From contig JARBJD010000098.1 in NCBI GenBank assembly GCA_033064195.1, forward strand, positions 1 to 64,000: a stretch of DNA of 64,000 nucleotides. Direction: 5' to 3'. The translations under genes were made by a program, and so were the position numbers. Under the pieces are notes generated by a model. The model saw only the letters and a list, made by a program, of their open reading frames with translations, had not been told where the DNA came from and did no database searches. Source of the stretch: Blattamonas nauphoetae. Its lineage: Eukaryota > Preaxostyla > Oxymonadida. Below, one piece after another: positions 19,904-29,053 of this stretch (position 1 is its first letter; each line of letters begins with the position of its first letter).

Positions 19904-20155
19904 ATGTCACAAAAGATAGTGTACGTTCAACCACAAAGAAAAGCACAAGCGAAGAAACCAAAAATGAGATACGGACCGGAGACTCAAGCAGCATTGAAAC
20001 GAATCTTTGCTGACGATGATATTCAAACCAGACGCAATGATGCTCTGTGTAGTCTTCCATCAGCTCGTGAGTATATTACGAGAACTGGACGAAATTGGAC
20101 TGCGAAAATAGAACAATATGGACAAGTTCCTGATGTGATGGTGTACGATAATGAT
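19904..20155 (+). pseudogene. Left part of a P2 gene split by a hAT-like insertion
   Basis: This gene of unknown function is interrupted by a DNA transposon; its other part is at 21884-22594. The left part is basic at its N-terminus (VYVQPQRKAQAKKPKMRYG) and starts with MSQKI after an AT-rich stretch. In other Polintons this place, after the ATPase, often holds the protease or a minor capsid gene, but neither is recognised here. Confidence 0.65.
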
Positions 20156-21875
20156 CAGACCTTTGAGATTGATCTCATCGATCTCAGCTTTTTTGATCTC
20201 AGAAAATAACTAGTGTTTAAATTCTCATAAAACTCGAAATAACGAAGTAAAAGACCCACTATCCGTGTTGATTTTTGTTTATAAGCACTTTCATTGAACT
20301 CTCGAGATGAATCGTCCCACAATAATTCTTCTTCCCGTTCCGATTGAAGAACTGGATGAATCCCGCTTTTTCGTCAAATAATTGTTTTAATTCCACCGCG
20401 ACGGATCTCCTATACCATTTCTCGACGATTATTTCTCTCTTAGAGTGATTTATTCAGCAGGTTCACATTCGTTGTTCATTTGTCTATTAGTCTTCGAGAT
20501 TTCTTCTCTTTATCACGATCTTCAGTCCTATTTTGTCTTGGTTAATCTGTCATTTCCATTATTTCTCTCTTTATTTCCATCTCTCCCAGATAATCTGTCA
20601 GTGACGAGTGAGATCTCAAAAGACGCGAAGAAACCGCCTCTCTCGAATGACTCCAGCTCATTTCTGCGGACTCTCCTCGGATTTTGGGAATGCGATGATT
20701 GCTGGTGCAGATGAACAGGTTCTATGATCGCCTCCAATCGTCCAGAAATGGCTTGCTCTTTTGGGTTCGTCGTTCTCGACGTGGCTGTCTTTGACTGTCA
20801 CATCGTCAACCGTCCTCTCTCCAAACTATTTCTGGCGTTCCTGAACGATGCATTGTGATCAGATTATCTTTCACAATCTCGACATTCGAACCATCTCAGA
20901 AACACATTCACTGTATCTCGTCGAAATGGGGTGTGCCCCATCTTCCCGCCCTCCACAGCCACCCACTCTTGGTTTTATGACCATATCGCTCGTTGACTCT
21001 CCTCTTGGTCAGTACTCTCGTTCCTGGAACCGATCAGCAAACCGCTATCCAAAATCGAAGAATACAAACAACTCCAGACGACTTGTTTGTCAACACAAGG
21101 TTTTCTCTGCCTGGTCCATCGTCAGAGATGGAGCAACTTGTTGCGCAACTGGTTCCTGCCGTTCGAGAGCGTGTTCTTTTTCTCGAAGCAAAAAGAAAGT
21201 CATCAGACACCGCAACTCTCGTTCTGATGTCGATTCTGGAGAATGGCCAAGTTGGATAGTCAATGAATGGAAAAGAAGGATCAGAGATACACCCGAGGCG
21301 CTGTTCAGATTGCGCTTTTGGAAGTCTGAATAATCGCGCGATTTGTCGCCATTTGGACTGAGCATGCATTGAATCAATTTTACCGACGATGAGGAACTCC
21401 ATCACGCCAACGCTCCTCCAAACGAGCTCACTCCTCCTACACGACGCCATTTCCTTCACAACAGAAGGATCGATCACAGATGATCCCCCTCTCTCTCCAC
21501 TCTCGCAGTTGAGCAAGCAAACGCAGAAATTGCGCAAAGAGGAAGTCAAGTTAGTGGAACCTGCGAATGATGTCGAGAGCGAGCACTGGGGGATGGAACT
21601 GGAAGATGAGGAGGAAGGCCGAGATCATGACGGAGCATTGGCCAACACGACAGACAATCTAATGCAAAAGTTGAGTGAATTTTCCTCTTTTCAGTGTTTA
21701 TTCTATCGCACTACGACCATTTCGCTTTTACAAGATTCTTTTTTTGACTATTCGACACAACATTGAGACAAATATAGATACGCTTAATTAAGTCATTGAT
21801 CTCAGTCCCAAAAACCGGAACTGAGATCGATCGATCTCAGTTTCTGCTTGATTGATCTCATGTATCAAAGGTCTG
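20156..21875. mobile_element. hAT-like non-autonomous DNA transposon inside P2
   Basis: A 1720-bp element. Its ends are inverted: CAGACCTTTGA at the left and TCAAAGGTCTG at the right. The flanking 8 bp ATAATGAT is duplicated (20148-20155 and 21876-21883). Subterminal GATCTCA motifs repeat in both orientations near each end, including a palindromic CTGAGATCGATCGATCTCAG, as in hAT transposons. No transposase is present. The interior differs from the Polinton in composition and has exon-like frames (20993-21259 with FSLPGPSSEMEQLVAQLVP; 21389-21660 with KQTQKLRKEEVKLVEPAND), probably captured host gene pieces of unknown origin. The element family is inferred from TSD length and subterminal repeats. 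Confidence 0.85.
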
Positions 21876-21883
21876 ATAATGAT

Positions 21884-22594
21884 ACTGGAGATCTGATTGC
21901 GGTCAATGGTGCTCTGCTACCTCCATACAACAGTAGACCAGTTAAAGAGACATACTACGCCATGAATCCAACACCAGACATGCGAAGACAGAAACCATAC
22001 ACATCATTCAATCAAGAGAATGGAAGGAGAATCAAAGCTGTACATCGGAATTTCCTCAAAAATGGAACATACGATTTGCCAACCAATTATCGAGACATCA
22101 GCTATGAAGAGATGAAGACTAAACGATCTCAACAACCATATGCATTAGTGAAGAGAGCTGTTGGTGAACACATGACAGACACATTGGGAATAACTCGTGC
22201 AAATCGAAGCAATCCAGCTGATCCCAGCAAGAATGTGTTAGACAATATGGTGTTCAATTCAATTCAATCACAGATTGCATCACTGATGTGGGATCAATGG
22301 CTTCATGATCATGTTCAGGACTACAATCCCAGTATGAAACAAAAGAAAGCCTTCAAAGATCAGATTTATCCAGTGTTTCTCCAAATGATCACTCAAGATA
22401 CAACGTATTTATCGGAATACTGTCCTCGCTATTCAACTCACATATCAACAGAAGTTAATAAACTGAAAGCCAAAGCATTCAAAACAGTCACAGATGATGA
22501 TATCAGTGGATACCAATCTGAAATGCCTGGGTATTATCGATTTGCTCAGTTGGACAGTTCTGGAATGGGAGCTATAGATCGAGCAGAAATGTGA
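21884..22594 (+). pseudogene. Right part of the split P2 gene
   Basis: About 236 residues continue to a TGA stop. The sequence is hydrophilic with many Tyr, Asn and Gln (YYAMNPTPDMRRQKPYTSF; VFNSIQSQIASLMWDQWL) and has no signal peptide, membrane span or catalytic motif that I recognise. The C-terminus reads SEMPGYYRFAQLDSSG. It may be a virion structural or DNA-binding protein, but that is only a guess from its position before the small capsid-type genes. Confidence 0.6.
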
Positions 22595-22763
22595 ATTTAA
22601 AAACATTAATATATATTTTTTATTTTTATAGAAAGTGATGCAACCAATTCTAAGTTGTCAATTTACGAAACACACAAGTTCTTCTTCAGTCCCAACATCA
22701 ATCACCAACAATGTCATCATCGAGGATAGGAGCAAAGCTGGCGTAGATAATTGAGGATCGAAA

Positions 22764-23228
22764 ATGGAGATGGAAAGAGTATGCTCTGAGCCTGTGGTCA
22801 CTAATGAACGAGGTGCTTACGATCCACCACTAGAGACATATCCATCAGCCCCCATTCAGAGTCGTTCTATACCACTAAGAGAATATACATCAAATATCAC
22901 GGCATTCAAAGATCAATTATTGCTTGTTTACAAGAATGCTTTCGCTTGTGAAAAGAAACTGTTGAATAACCTGATTGAACCATCGAAGAAACTGATCACG
23001 AACCAAAGTGATTTATGTGCACTGATTGCGACACTCACTGGAATCAATGATGTGGTGATCGAATTGGATGATTTATCTGACAAGTGCCTCTGTCTGAATA
23101 AACTCCCAGTGTTTAGAACTATTTTCAAGATCCTTGTTGGTGGAAAAGATATGAGTATCGCCTATAATGAAGCATACAACACTATTCTCAATTTTGGCAT
23201 TTCTCTGACGAAAGCAATTCCCCGCTAA
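22764..23228 (+). CDS. Protein of 154 residues, unknown (P2)
   Basis: The N-terminal 45 residues are Pro-rich (YDPPLETYPSAPIQSRSIP) and the rest is helical, with a LCALIATLTGINDVVIELDDL segment and four Cys. No family is recognised. The shared AT-rich leader lies well upstream (22603-22630), before an ATG at 22637, so the true start may be there in another frame or the 5' part may be altered. The product ends LTKAIPR shortly before the next leader. Confidence 0.5.
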   Translation: MEMERVCSEPVVTNERGAYDPPLETYPSAPIQSRSIPLREYTSNITAFKDQLLLVYKNAFACEKKLLNNLIEPSKKLITNQSDLCALIATLTGINDVVIELDDLSDKCLCLNKLPVFRTIFKILVGGKDMSIAYNEAYNTILNFGISLTKAIPR

Positions 23229-23242
23229 AATTATAAATGAAT

Positions 23243-23266
23243 TGTATTTTTTTTATTTTTACATAA
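23243..23266 (+). promoter_or_regulatory. AT-rich leader motif in P2 (representative)
   Basis: GTATTTTTTTTATTTTTACAT runs into AAATG at the start codon. It is the clearest example of the leader shared by Polinton genes; the next two genes have the same core at 23595-23612 and 23922-23943. The constant short distance to ATG suggests very short 5' untranslated regions. Confidence 0.6.
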
Positions 23267-23575
23267 ATGGCACCAGGAAGTTTCAACAAACTCAAAAATA
23301 TCGGCAAGCAATTCTTTCAATTCATCAAACCTCTAGCTCCAACATTGCTTCAAGTCGGTGGTGGATTGCTCTCTCAAACGAACAGTAAATTTGGACAAAC
23401 AGCAGGAGGAATACTCAATGGCTTAGGAGGAATGATGGACGTTTATCAACAAAATAAGGCGATCAATCGTCAACAAAAACCACAGATGATTGAGTACGAA
23501 CCTCCACGAAATGGTCGATTCTCAAATGATGATATGCCACTCTCGTCAAATTCCAAAATTCAATTCAAAAGATAA
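23267..23575 (+). CDS. Small MAPG protein A, amphipathic (P2)
   Basis: A protein of 102 residues starting MAPGSFNKLKNIGKQFFQF. The N-terminal 65 residues are a basic amphipathic segment followed by a Gly-rich hydrophobic stretch (LLQVGGGLLSQ; TAGGILNGLGGMMD). The tail is polar. It shares the MAPG start and layout with the next gene, so the two are probably ancient duplicates. Size, charge and place before the capsid genes recall membrane-active minor capsid proteins such as adenovirus pVI; this is an analogy only. Confidence 0.6.
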   Translation: MAPGSFNKLKNIGKQFFQFIKPLAPTLLQVGGGLLSQTNSKFGQTAGGILNGLGGMMDVYQQNKAINRQQKPQMIEYEPPRNGRFSNDDMPLSSNSKIQFKR

Positions 23576-23612
23576 TAATTCACTAGTATTCGAATATTTT
23601 TATTTTCCTAAA

Positions 23613-23915
23613 ATGGCACCAGGTTGGTTATCCAAATTCGCAGCAGTTGGCAAAAACATACTCAGAGTTGGAGCTCCATTTCTGAACCTAATTCCCTTCG
23701 TTGGACCACTGATTTCGAAGGTTGCACAGACAGGTGTTGAAATGATTCCAGATGTGAAATCGGATCAGCAAATCCATGCAGAAAAGATGGCACAATATGA
23801 GCAAGCAATGAATGAAGGAAACACATCAGTTGCGAACAAACTCAGAGGAGAAATACTGAAGCTAGAAGAAAAGCTGAAGCGGAAAGCGAAGAAGAAGAAA
23901 CTGAAAAAGAAATAA
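23613..23915 (+). CDS. Small MAPG protein B, amphipathic with lysine-rich tail (P2)
   Basis: A protein of 100 residues starting MAPGWLSKFAAVGKNILRVG. The first 45 residues are amphipathic or hydrophobic (APFLNLIPFVGPLISKVAQ). A charged helix follows and the C-terminus is almost all lysine (KRKAKKKKLKKK), well suited to DNA or RNA binding. The start at 23613 is chosen because it directly follows the TATTTTTATTTTCCTAA leader, although the frame is open further upstream. The likely role is a core or minor capsid protein, by inference. Confidence 0.65.
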   Translation: MAPGWLSKFAAVGKNILRVGAPFLNLIPFVGPLISKVAQTGVEMIPDVKSDQQIHAEKMAQYEQAMNEGNTSVANKLRGEILKLEEKLKRKAKKKKLKKK

Positions 23916-23943
23916 GCATTCTTGTTTTTTTATTTTTGATAAA

Positions 23944-25803
23944 ATGAACTCACATATAACACATCTGACAAACAAAAGAACTGGAGCATCATCATTGACT
24001 GGAAATACAACTGGATCAATCAAGTACACTCGAGATGATATTGGTCAAATACAACAACAACTCATGTCCGAACATCACATCAATTACCTTCTGAATGATG
24101 GAGCACACAGTACTTCCATCCAAGAATTGAAACCATCAGAGAATCCACGATTCTACAAAGGACAAGAGATAATCATTCCGTTGACTGGTAATCAAGATAT
24201 TTGTCAAATCGATGATTCATTCATTACGTTCACAATGACAGCAACATTGAAACTCAATAATTGGCAAACTACAGCTGGTAAAATTGGATCCTACATGAAT
24301 GAGAGAATCTTCATCTTCGTTGGACTCAAACATTCAGCATCAATCTTTCGTGACCTCACTGTTCTTCACAACAATCAGAGAATCATAAGCACAACAAACA
24401 ATGATGTCTCAATGGAGTCTCACATATACAACATGATCAAACCGAAGAGTCAATTGGAGAATCGAAAACATTGTCACACTCCATGGCAGAATGCTTGGAA
24501 TCATGATGAATCTGTTGCTGGTGTTTATATTCCTTTATCAGACTTCACAACAACATCTGGAACCGGAGTATTCCAAGACACTATTGATGTGCCAATTCGT
24601 GTGTCGATTAATCTTGAAGATCTTCTGATATTCTCAGGGATGACTGACTATCCAAAATGTCTCTTTGGTGATTTGAAATTGAGTGTGCACATGAATGAGG
24701 ATGCGTTTGTTTGTTGTTCTGTTAATCCTGAACTTACTTTGAAAGATACACTATCATCACTCGTAACTGGTACAGCAGCAGCACCAACTAATAAAGCAGC
24801 AATTCTCAATTGTATTCAACATCGTCCATATTTCCTAACTAATCTTGTCACATCATGCACCAAGAACTATGTACAAATTGGTCAATCATTTCAGCAACCA
24901 ACAGTTACAAAAGACATAGTTTGCTCAACAGCCAATGCCGTGACAACAGAACCTGAATTTGTGGATCAGTACATCTCATTGAACATCACAAACTATCGGA
25001 TTGATGATGTGTATTGCATGAGTGCTGGATACAAAATGAAAGATGGTGCGAAAGAGAATCTGAAGCTGATGTACACAAATCGTCCTGGAACAATTCCAGC
25101 AGAAAAGATCTCATTCTATCCATTTCAGAAGGCACCAACAGCAACAGGAATTGATTGTACTCAGCAAATGGTAGTGGTGAATGCAAAGGATATTATGCTC
25201 CTCTTTCGTCATTCCGACAATGAAGTCACTTGCTTCCACAATCCAATGCAGAAGAACATCCAAGTGTATCTACAAAACAGGTATTATCCAGAACAACCAA
25301 CGACAACAATTGGAGCTCGTTTCTATCAATTTGCATTATCGACTCTCAATCTCGATTCGTACCTTGCTGTTCCAGATGATTTGGAGCGATCACTGACGGA
25401 TTCTCTTGTGGAAGAAAAACTCACTGGTGACGGAACATATCCCAATGAAACAATGACGAGAGTTCGTCCAGTTCATGACAACACTGACTTCCTTCTGTGC
25501 TTCCCAACTCAACGTAGTGGTTGTCCAACGAACTGCAATGATTCCATCAGTTCCAAAGGAAACGTTCCTGTCACTTTAAGATCATATCCCATGTATCAAG
25601 GTAAGCTGGACACATACTACAATGTTTACAACCCAAGTCAAAGTGGCGGTGATATGACAACATTTACACATCCTCCAGCACCGATTCTAGCCACAACTGC
25701 AACCACGTGGTGGGTATTACGATATAGCAAAGGTGAACCAAAAGTTGAGTACTATCCTAATCACACATTGAAAGCATTACACAAAGATTTGGGAATCATG
25801 TAG
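23944..25803 (+). CDS. Capsid-like protein 1 of P2 (619 residues)
   Basis: The largest structural candidate in P2, open throughout. Residues 1-70 are polar; the rest is beta-rich with a first half (FYKGQEIIIPLTGNQDICQI, FVGLKHSASIFRDL, YIPLSDF, CLFGDLKLSVHM) and a second half (DIMLLFRHSDNEVTCFHNP, TTIGARFYQFAL) that could each form a jelly roll. The end is TTWWVLRYSKGEPKVEYY. Length and place fit the major capsid protein of Polintons. It is paralogous to the next gene. The start is supported by the leader TTTTTTATTTTTGATAA. Confidence 0.75.
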   Translation: MNSHITHLTNKRTGASSLTGNTTGSIKYTRDDIGQIQQQLMSEHHINYLLNDGAHSTSIQELKPSENPRFYKGQEIIIPLTGNQDICQIDDSFITFTMTATLKLNNWQTTAGKIGSYMNERIFIFVGLKHSASIFRDLTVLHNNQRIISTTNNDVSMESHIYNMIKPKSQLENRKHCHTPWQNAWNHDESVAGVYIPLSDFTTTSGTGVFQDTIDVPIRVSINLEDLLIFSGMTDYPKCLFGDLKLSVHMNEDAFVCCSVNPELTLKDTLSSLVTGTAAAPTNKAAILNCIQHRPYFLTNLVTSCTKNYVQIGQSFQQPTVTKDIVCSTANAVTTEPEFVDQYISLNITNYRIDDVYCMSAGYKMKDGAKENLKLMYTNRPGTIPAEKISFYPFQKAPTATGIDCTQQMVVVNAKDIMLLFRHSDNEVTCFHNPMQKNIQVYLQNRYYPEQPTTTIGARFYQFALSTLNLDSYLAVPDDLERSLTDSLVEEKLTGDGTYPNETMTRVRPVHDNTDFLLCFPTQRSGCPTNCNDSISSKGNVPVTLRSYPMYQGKLDTYYNVYNPSQSGGDMTTFTHPPAPILATTATTWWVLRYSKGEPKVEYYPNHTLKALHKDLGIM

Positions 25804-25807
25804 AGAC

Positions 25808-25839
25808 TCTCATCGGGGGTTCGAAGCCTCTGGCGAGAC
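25808..25839 (+). repeat. 32-nt insertion resembling a tRNA T-arm
   Basis: Relative to the same place in P1 (after 1747), P2 has 32 extra bases ending in a second GAGAC, so the insert is flanked by GAGAC at 25803-25807 and 25835-25839. The insert contains CGGGGGTTCGAAGCCTCTG, which folds as a five-pair stem with a TTCGAAG loop, as in a tRNA T-arm. Confidence 0.55.
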
Positions 25840-25887
25840 AAAACAGGAAAAGAAATTATTGATATTGTATTTTTTATTTTTCTATAA

Positions 25888-27576
25888 ATGAGAAGTTTCA
25901 GATCAAATCAATCCAAACCAACATCGACATTAATTGAGCAAATTGAAGTGCAATCATATCTGCCAAAACAATGGGATTCAGAACCTCATGTGTATTCAAT
26001 TCAGGAAGTGCATCCAACAAATCCTCCTATGCCATGTAGAATTGGAGATGAGATTGAAATTCCATTGTGCTATGATGGTCATGATGTGACTGAGTTTGCG
26101 AAGAGTCATTTGCGCATTGATCTCACTATCACTGTTCCAAATTTTCATCAGGTTGGTGACTCGGGACCTTACGTCGGAATGCACGGAATGTTCTTTGGAT
26201 ATAAATCATCTTCAGATGCAATTCGAGACATGAGACTCGTCGACAGTCATGGAAACATCATTGACAACACACTTCAGAATATTCATGTTCACGAATCATT
26301 TCTGTATCACACATTCAAGTCACAGGAAGAGAAAAACAATATGAAGCACTGTTACAGTTTGTGGGAAAATGTTCAGAGAATGGATCCAAGTGTGTGTGGA
26401 TTCTACTATGTTCCAATCAATAGAGGTGTAAAAGAAATCACTGCGACAATTCCTTTAGTGATTCCATTTGTGAATTTACTTCCATTGAGTACCTTTGACC
26501 AATATCCAAATTCCATCTTTGGCAATTTACGTTTGAGATTTCACTTGACAACGGATTCACTTGTGTCTTGTCCTATTCAAACTTCAACTGTCATTCAAAA
26601 ATCAACCGAAGGTTCCCGTGAAGTGTTTCCAGATAAAGACTTGACAACCCTTTCGGATCTATCCAACGCATTCTTGATGTCTGAGGGAGACTTTTCTCCC
26701 GTAACACAGGAATTTACACAAATTGGAAATCCAGTTCTGAAAGTTAGCGATAAATACACTTCTAAGGCACCTAGCACTGCCGTCGCAGAGATATTGACCA
26801 AAGAAGTCACCTACACTGTTCTTTCTTCATCAGTTGATAAAGTCTCAACTATTTGTTACGGATATCAAATCACTGATGCAACAAAACAATCCCTCTTCAA
26901 CACGTATTCAAAGACATTGTACGTCTTGAAAGCAGAAAGAATTGACACTCAATCATTTCAATCAAAAGCAACAGCAATGGGAGTGAGATCAAACATCAGT
27001 ATCAAACTCAACAATCTCATGAATCTAATGTGCTTATTCCCCGATAGACCAAATGAGTGTACAGTCTTCAGAAATCCTCATTATGTTGGTCACTTCGAAA
27101 TGCTAGGAAATAATTATCCCAATTTCCCAATGTCAACAATATCACCAGAGTTTTATCAAATGATGATGGTGAATGGTGATTTCATTGGTTGTTCCGCAAC
27201 GGAAGAGTTTGAGAATTCAATTTGTTCAACTCGTGTGTTTGACTATAAAGGAAAGGATTACAAGAGAACAAAACCAGTAACAGATGCAACTTGTTTTACT
27301 TTCATGGTTCCAACAGATCGAAGTGAAATCGCTGGTGGTGAAGAAGGTATCTCAACAGCAGAATCAGTCAATATTGTATTCAGAGGAACACCAATCAATC
27401 AGGGTGAACTCGATCCATATTTCACATCAACTCCAGAAGGTCCTCCTCCACCAATTCTAGCACTACATCAAGCGACATACTGGCTGTTCTGGATTGAGAA
27501 TGGACAACCACGAGTGCGATATGTCATTGATCGTCGACTCCAAGAAGCTTATGAAGAAGTGAAGAGAGGATACTAA
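25888..27576 (+). CDS. Capsid-like protein 2 of P2 (562 residues)
   Basis: An open frame, closely related to P1 1796-3475 and paralogous to capsid-like protein 1. Conserved blocks are FFGYKSSSDAIRDMRLVDSH, NMKHCYSLWENVQRMDPSV, YPNSIFGNLRLRFHL and LVGCSA-type loops near the C-terminus. Two internal segments (about residues 88-105 and 232-290) are much more variable between P1 and P2 than the rest, as expected of exposed capsid loops. It may be a second hexon-type capsid subunit or take the penton role; the sequence alone does not decide. Confidence 0.75.
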   Translation: MRSFRSNQSKPTSTLIEQIEVQSYLPKQWDSEPHVYSIQEVHPTNPPMPCRIGDEIEIPLCYDGHDVTEFAKSHLRIDLTITVPNFHQVGDSGPYVGMHGMFFGYKSSSDAIRDMRLVDSHGNIIDNTLQNIHVHESFLYHTFKSQEEKNNMKHCYSLWENVQRMDPSVCGFYYVPINRGVKEITATIPLVIPFVNLLPLSTFDQYPNSIFGNLRLRFHLTTDSLVSCPIQTSTVIQKSTEGSREVFPDKDLTTLSDLSNAFLMSEGDFSPVTQEFTQIGNPVLKVSDKYTSKAPSTAVAEILTKEVTYTVLSSSVDKVSTICYGYQITDATKQSLFNTYSKTLYVLKAERIDTQSFQSKATAMGVRSNISIKLNNLMNLMCLFPDRPNECTVFRNPHYVGHFEMLGNNYPNFPMSTISPEFYQMMMVNGDFIGCSATEEFENSICSTRVFDYKGKDYKRTKPVTDATCFTFMVPTDRSEIAGGEEGISTAESVNIVFRGTPINQGELDPYFTSTPEGPPPPILALHQATYWLFWIENGQPRVRYVIDRRLQEAYEEVKRGY

Positions 27577-27608
27577 ATTGAATATTTTTATTTTTGTAGA
27601 AATCACAA

Positions 27609-28019
27609 ATGGTCAAACGTTATTTCTCAATTCAGAATTCTCACACTGCTCAACTCCCTCCTGATTTTACAAATTCTAGAAATCAAAAATATATTCACTT
27701 TCTTGACTGCAAACTCATCCATGTGAAAGAAGAGATTAGTGATGCATCGACAGTCATCTCAAAAGACATTCCTCAGCACATTACAATCCACGGTGATTGG
27801 ATCCAGACTGATACATTCAATGATTCATTTGTTGCTTTCTGTAACGAACAGATTGCGAAGCGAAAGAAGTGGGAATTAACTACTCGACAATCAATAGTGA
27901 AGATCTGGTTCAAAGACAGTTCTGGTGATTCAATTGAGATGGAAACAACGGAGACAATCAATGGAAAAACAATCAAGGAGTATTATGAATTTCTGGTTGA
28001 TCTCATGTTGGAGTATTAG
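27609..28019 (+). CDS. 136-residue Polinton protein downstream of the capsid-like genes (P2)
   Basis: The copy of the P1 gene at 3546-3956, of equal length and with few substitutions spread along the protein. It overlaps the convergent S74 gene by 17 bases in both elements. The leader AATATTTTTATTTTTGTAGAAA precedes the start. The function is unknown; a minor capsid role is possible from its place. Confidence 0.7.
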   Translation: MVKRYFSIQNSHTAQLPPDFTNSRNQKYIHFLDCKLIHVKEEISDASTVISKDIPQHITIHGDWIQTDTFNDSFVAFCNEQIAKRKKWELTTRQSIVKIWFKDSSGDSIEMETTETINGKTIKEYYEFLVDLMLEY

Positions 28020-28848
28020 TCATTGTGTCGATCAGTGAATTATATTTTTGGATTAGTTCATTGATGGGTGTCTGTTGTTGCCCGACAATGCTACTCAGTT
28101 CCTGAATGGCTTTGAGACAGAAGCAAGAGAGTTCTGCATAATCAACTTGAAGACAATCTGGATTGGAATCATTCACAACCTCTGGGAATATCTCTTGGAT
28201 CTGTTGTGCAATCACTCCAATGTGCTTCTTCTCTCTTTCCTTCTTCAAGCATTCACATTTCTCTTTGCAATTCTTCAAGTGTTCTTCATCCGTCTCCTTC
28301 TCTATTTGTTTTGTGACTTTGTTAATCTTCGAGTCGAACGTGTTGAACTGATACTGCACAATTTCGACTTTATTCAGTTGTTCAAGAACATCAGGATATG
28401 GCTCAATATTTCTTTTCACTCTTCTGTCTGACAGTTGAGAAAAACTTCCTGTTGATGATATTGAAAACACTCCTGAACCAGTATCCTCGTCATAGTAATA
28501 CAAAGCTGGTGAGTCACACGGTGACCACATAATTATGCCATCACCATTGAACTGAATTCCTGATGTTTCTGCAATCGATTGTGAAATTGAAATGCCAGAC
28601 TTAAATGTTGATGCCGGATATGTTCCAGGATACTTCGGAAGTGATCCTTCTGAGATAATCCACTTCGCTCCATTCACATTGATCAATCCTCCAATTTCTG
28701 GTGTCGTGATCGATCCATTTGTGCTGACTACTTTTTGGATTGAAGAGATCGCTGTCTTGTGTGCTTCTGTTGTCTTCTGAAGTGAGTCAATCACTGCCGA
28801 ATTCTCGTTGGTTGTTGAGAGATTATGATCAATCATTTTCTCAATCAT
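28003..28848 (-). CDS. Fibre-like protein with S74 chaperone domain (P2)
   Basis: The copy of the P1 gene at 3940-4860, read from the opposite strand to the capsids. The S74 chaperone part (SDRRVKRNIEPYPDVL, HIGVIAQQIQEIFPEVV, VDYAELSCFCLKAIQEL) is nearly identical to P1, while the N-terminal coiled coil differs by insertions and deletions. The last residues before the stop also differ. The pattern (conserved chaperone, variable stalk) is that of receptor-binding fibres in phages. The frame given starts at an internal ATG equivalent to Met10 of P1. Confidence 0.7.
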   Translation of the reverse strand: MIEKMIDHNLSTTNENSAVIDSLQKTTEAHKTAISSIQKVVSTNGSITTPEIGGLINVNGAKWIISEGSLPKYPGTYPASTFKSGISISQSIAETSGIQFNGDGIIMWSPCDSPALYYYDEDTGSGVFSISSTGSFSQLSDRRVKRNIEPYPDVLEQLNKVEIVQYQFNTFDSKINKVTKQIEKETDEEHLKNCKEKCECLKKEREKKHIGVIAQQIQEIFPEVVNDSNPDCLQVDYAELSCFCLKAIQELSSIVGQQQTPINELIQKYNSLIDTMTNTPT

Positions 28849-29053
28849 TTGTGAATTGTATTTTTATCGATTCATTTTTGGTTGCTCTTTCATTGAAATT
28901 AAAATTCTTGATTCCCTCATGAACATACGTCACCGGCACATTATTTCTGACATACTCAGAGACCAGCGAACAGTTCTCTTCTCTCATTGATTCAATTAAT
29001 GCTTGTTCTGAACATACTCGACGTCTTTCCTTGTACATCGCAGTTGGATTCAT
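28841..29053 (-). pseudogene. Partial copy of the small repeat protein at the inner edge of the right terminal repeat
   Basis: The first 47 residues repeat the start of the gene at 11770 (YKERRRVCSEQALIESM and on to VTYVHEG). The copy ends where the terminal repeat ends, and the rest of the frame is unrelated. It is a by-product of the terminal repeat boundary falling within that gene. In P1 the corresponding place has a longer member of the family (5302-5613). Confidence 0.7.
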
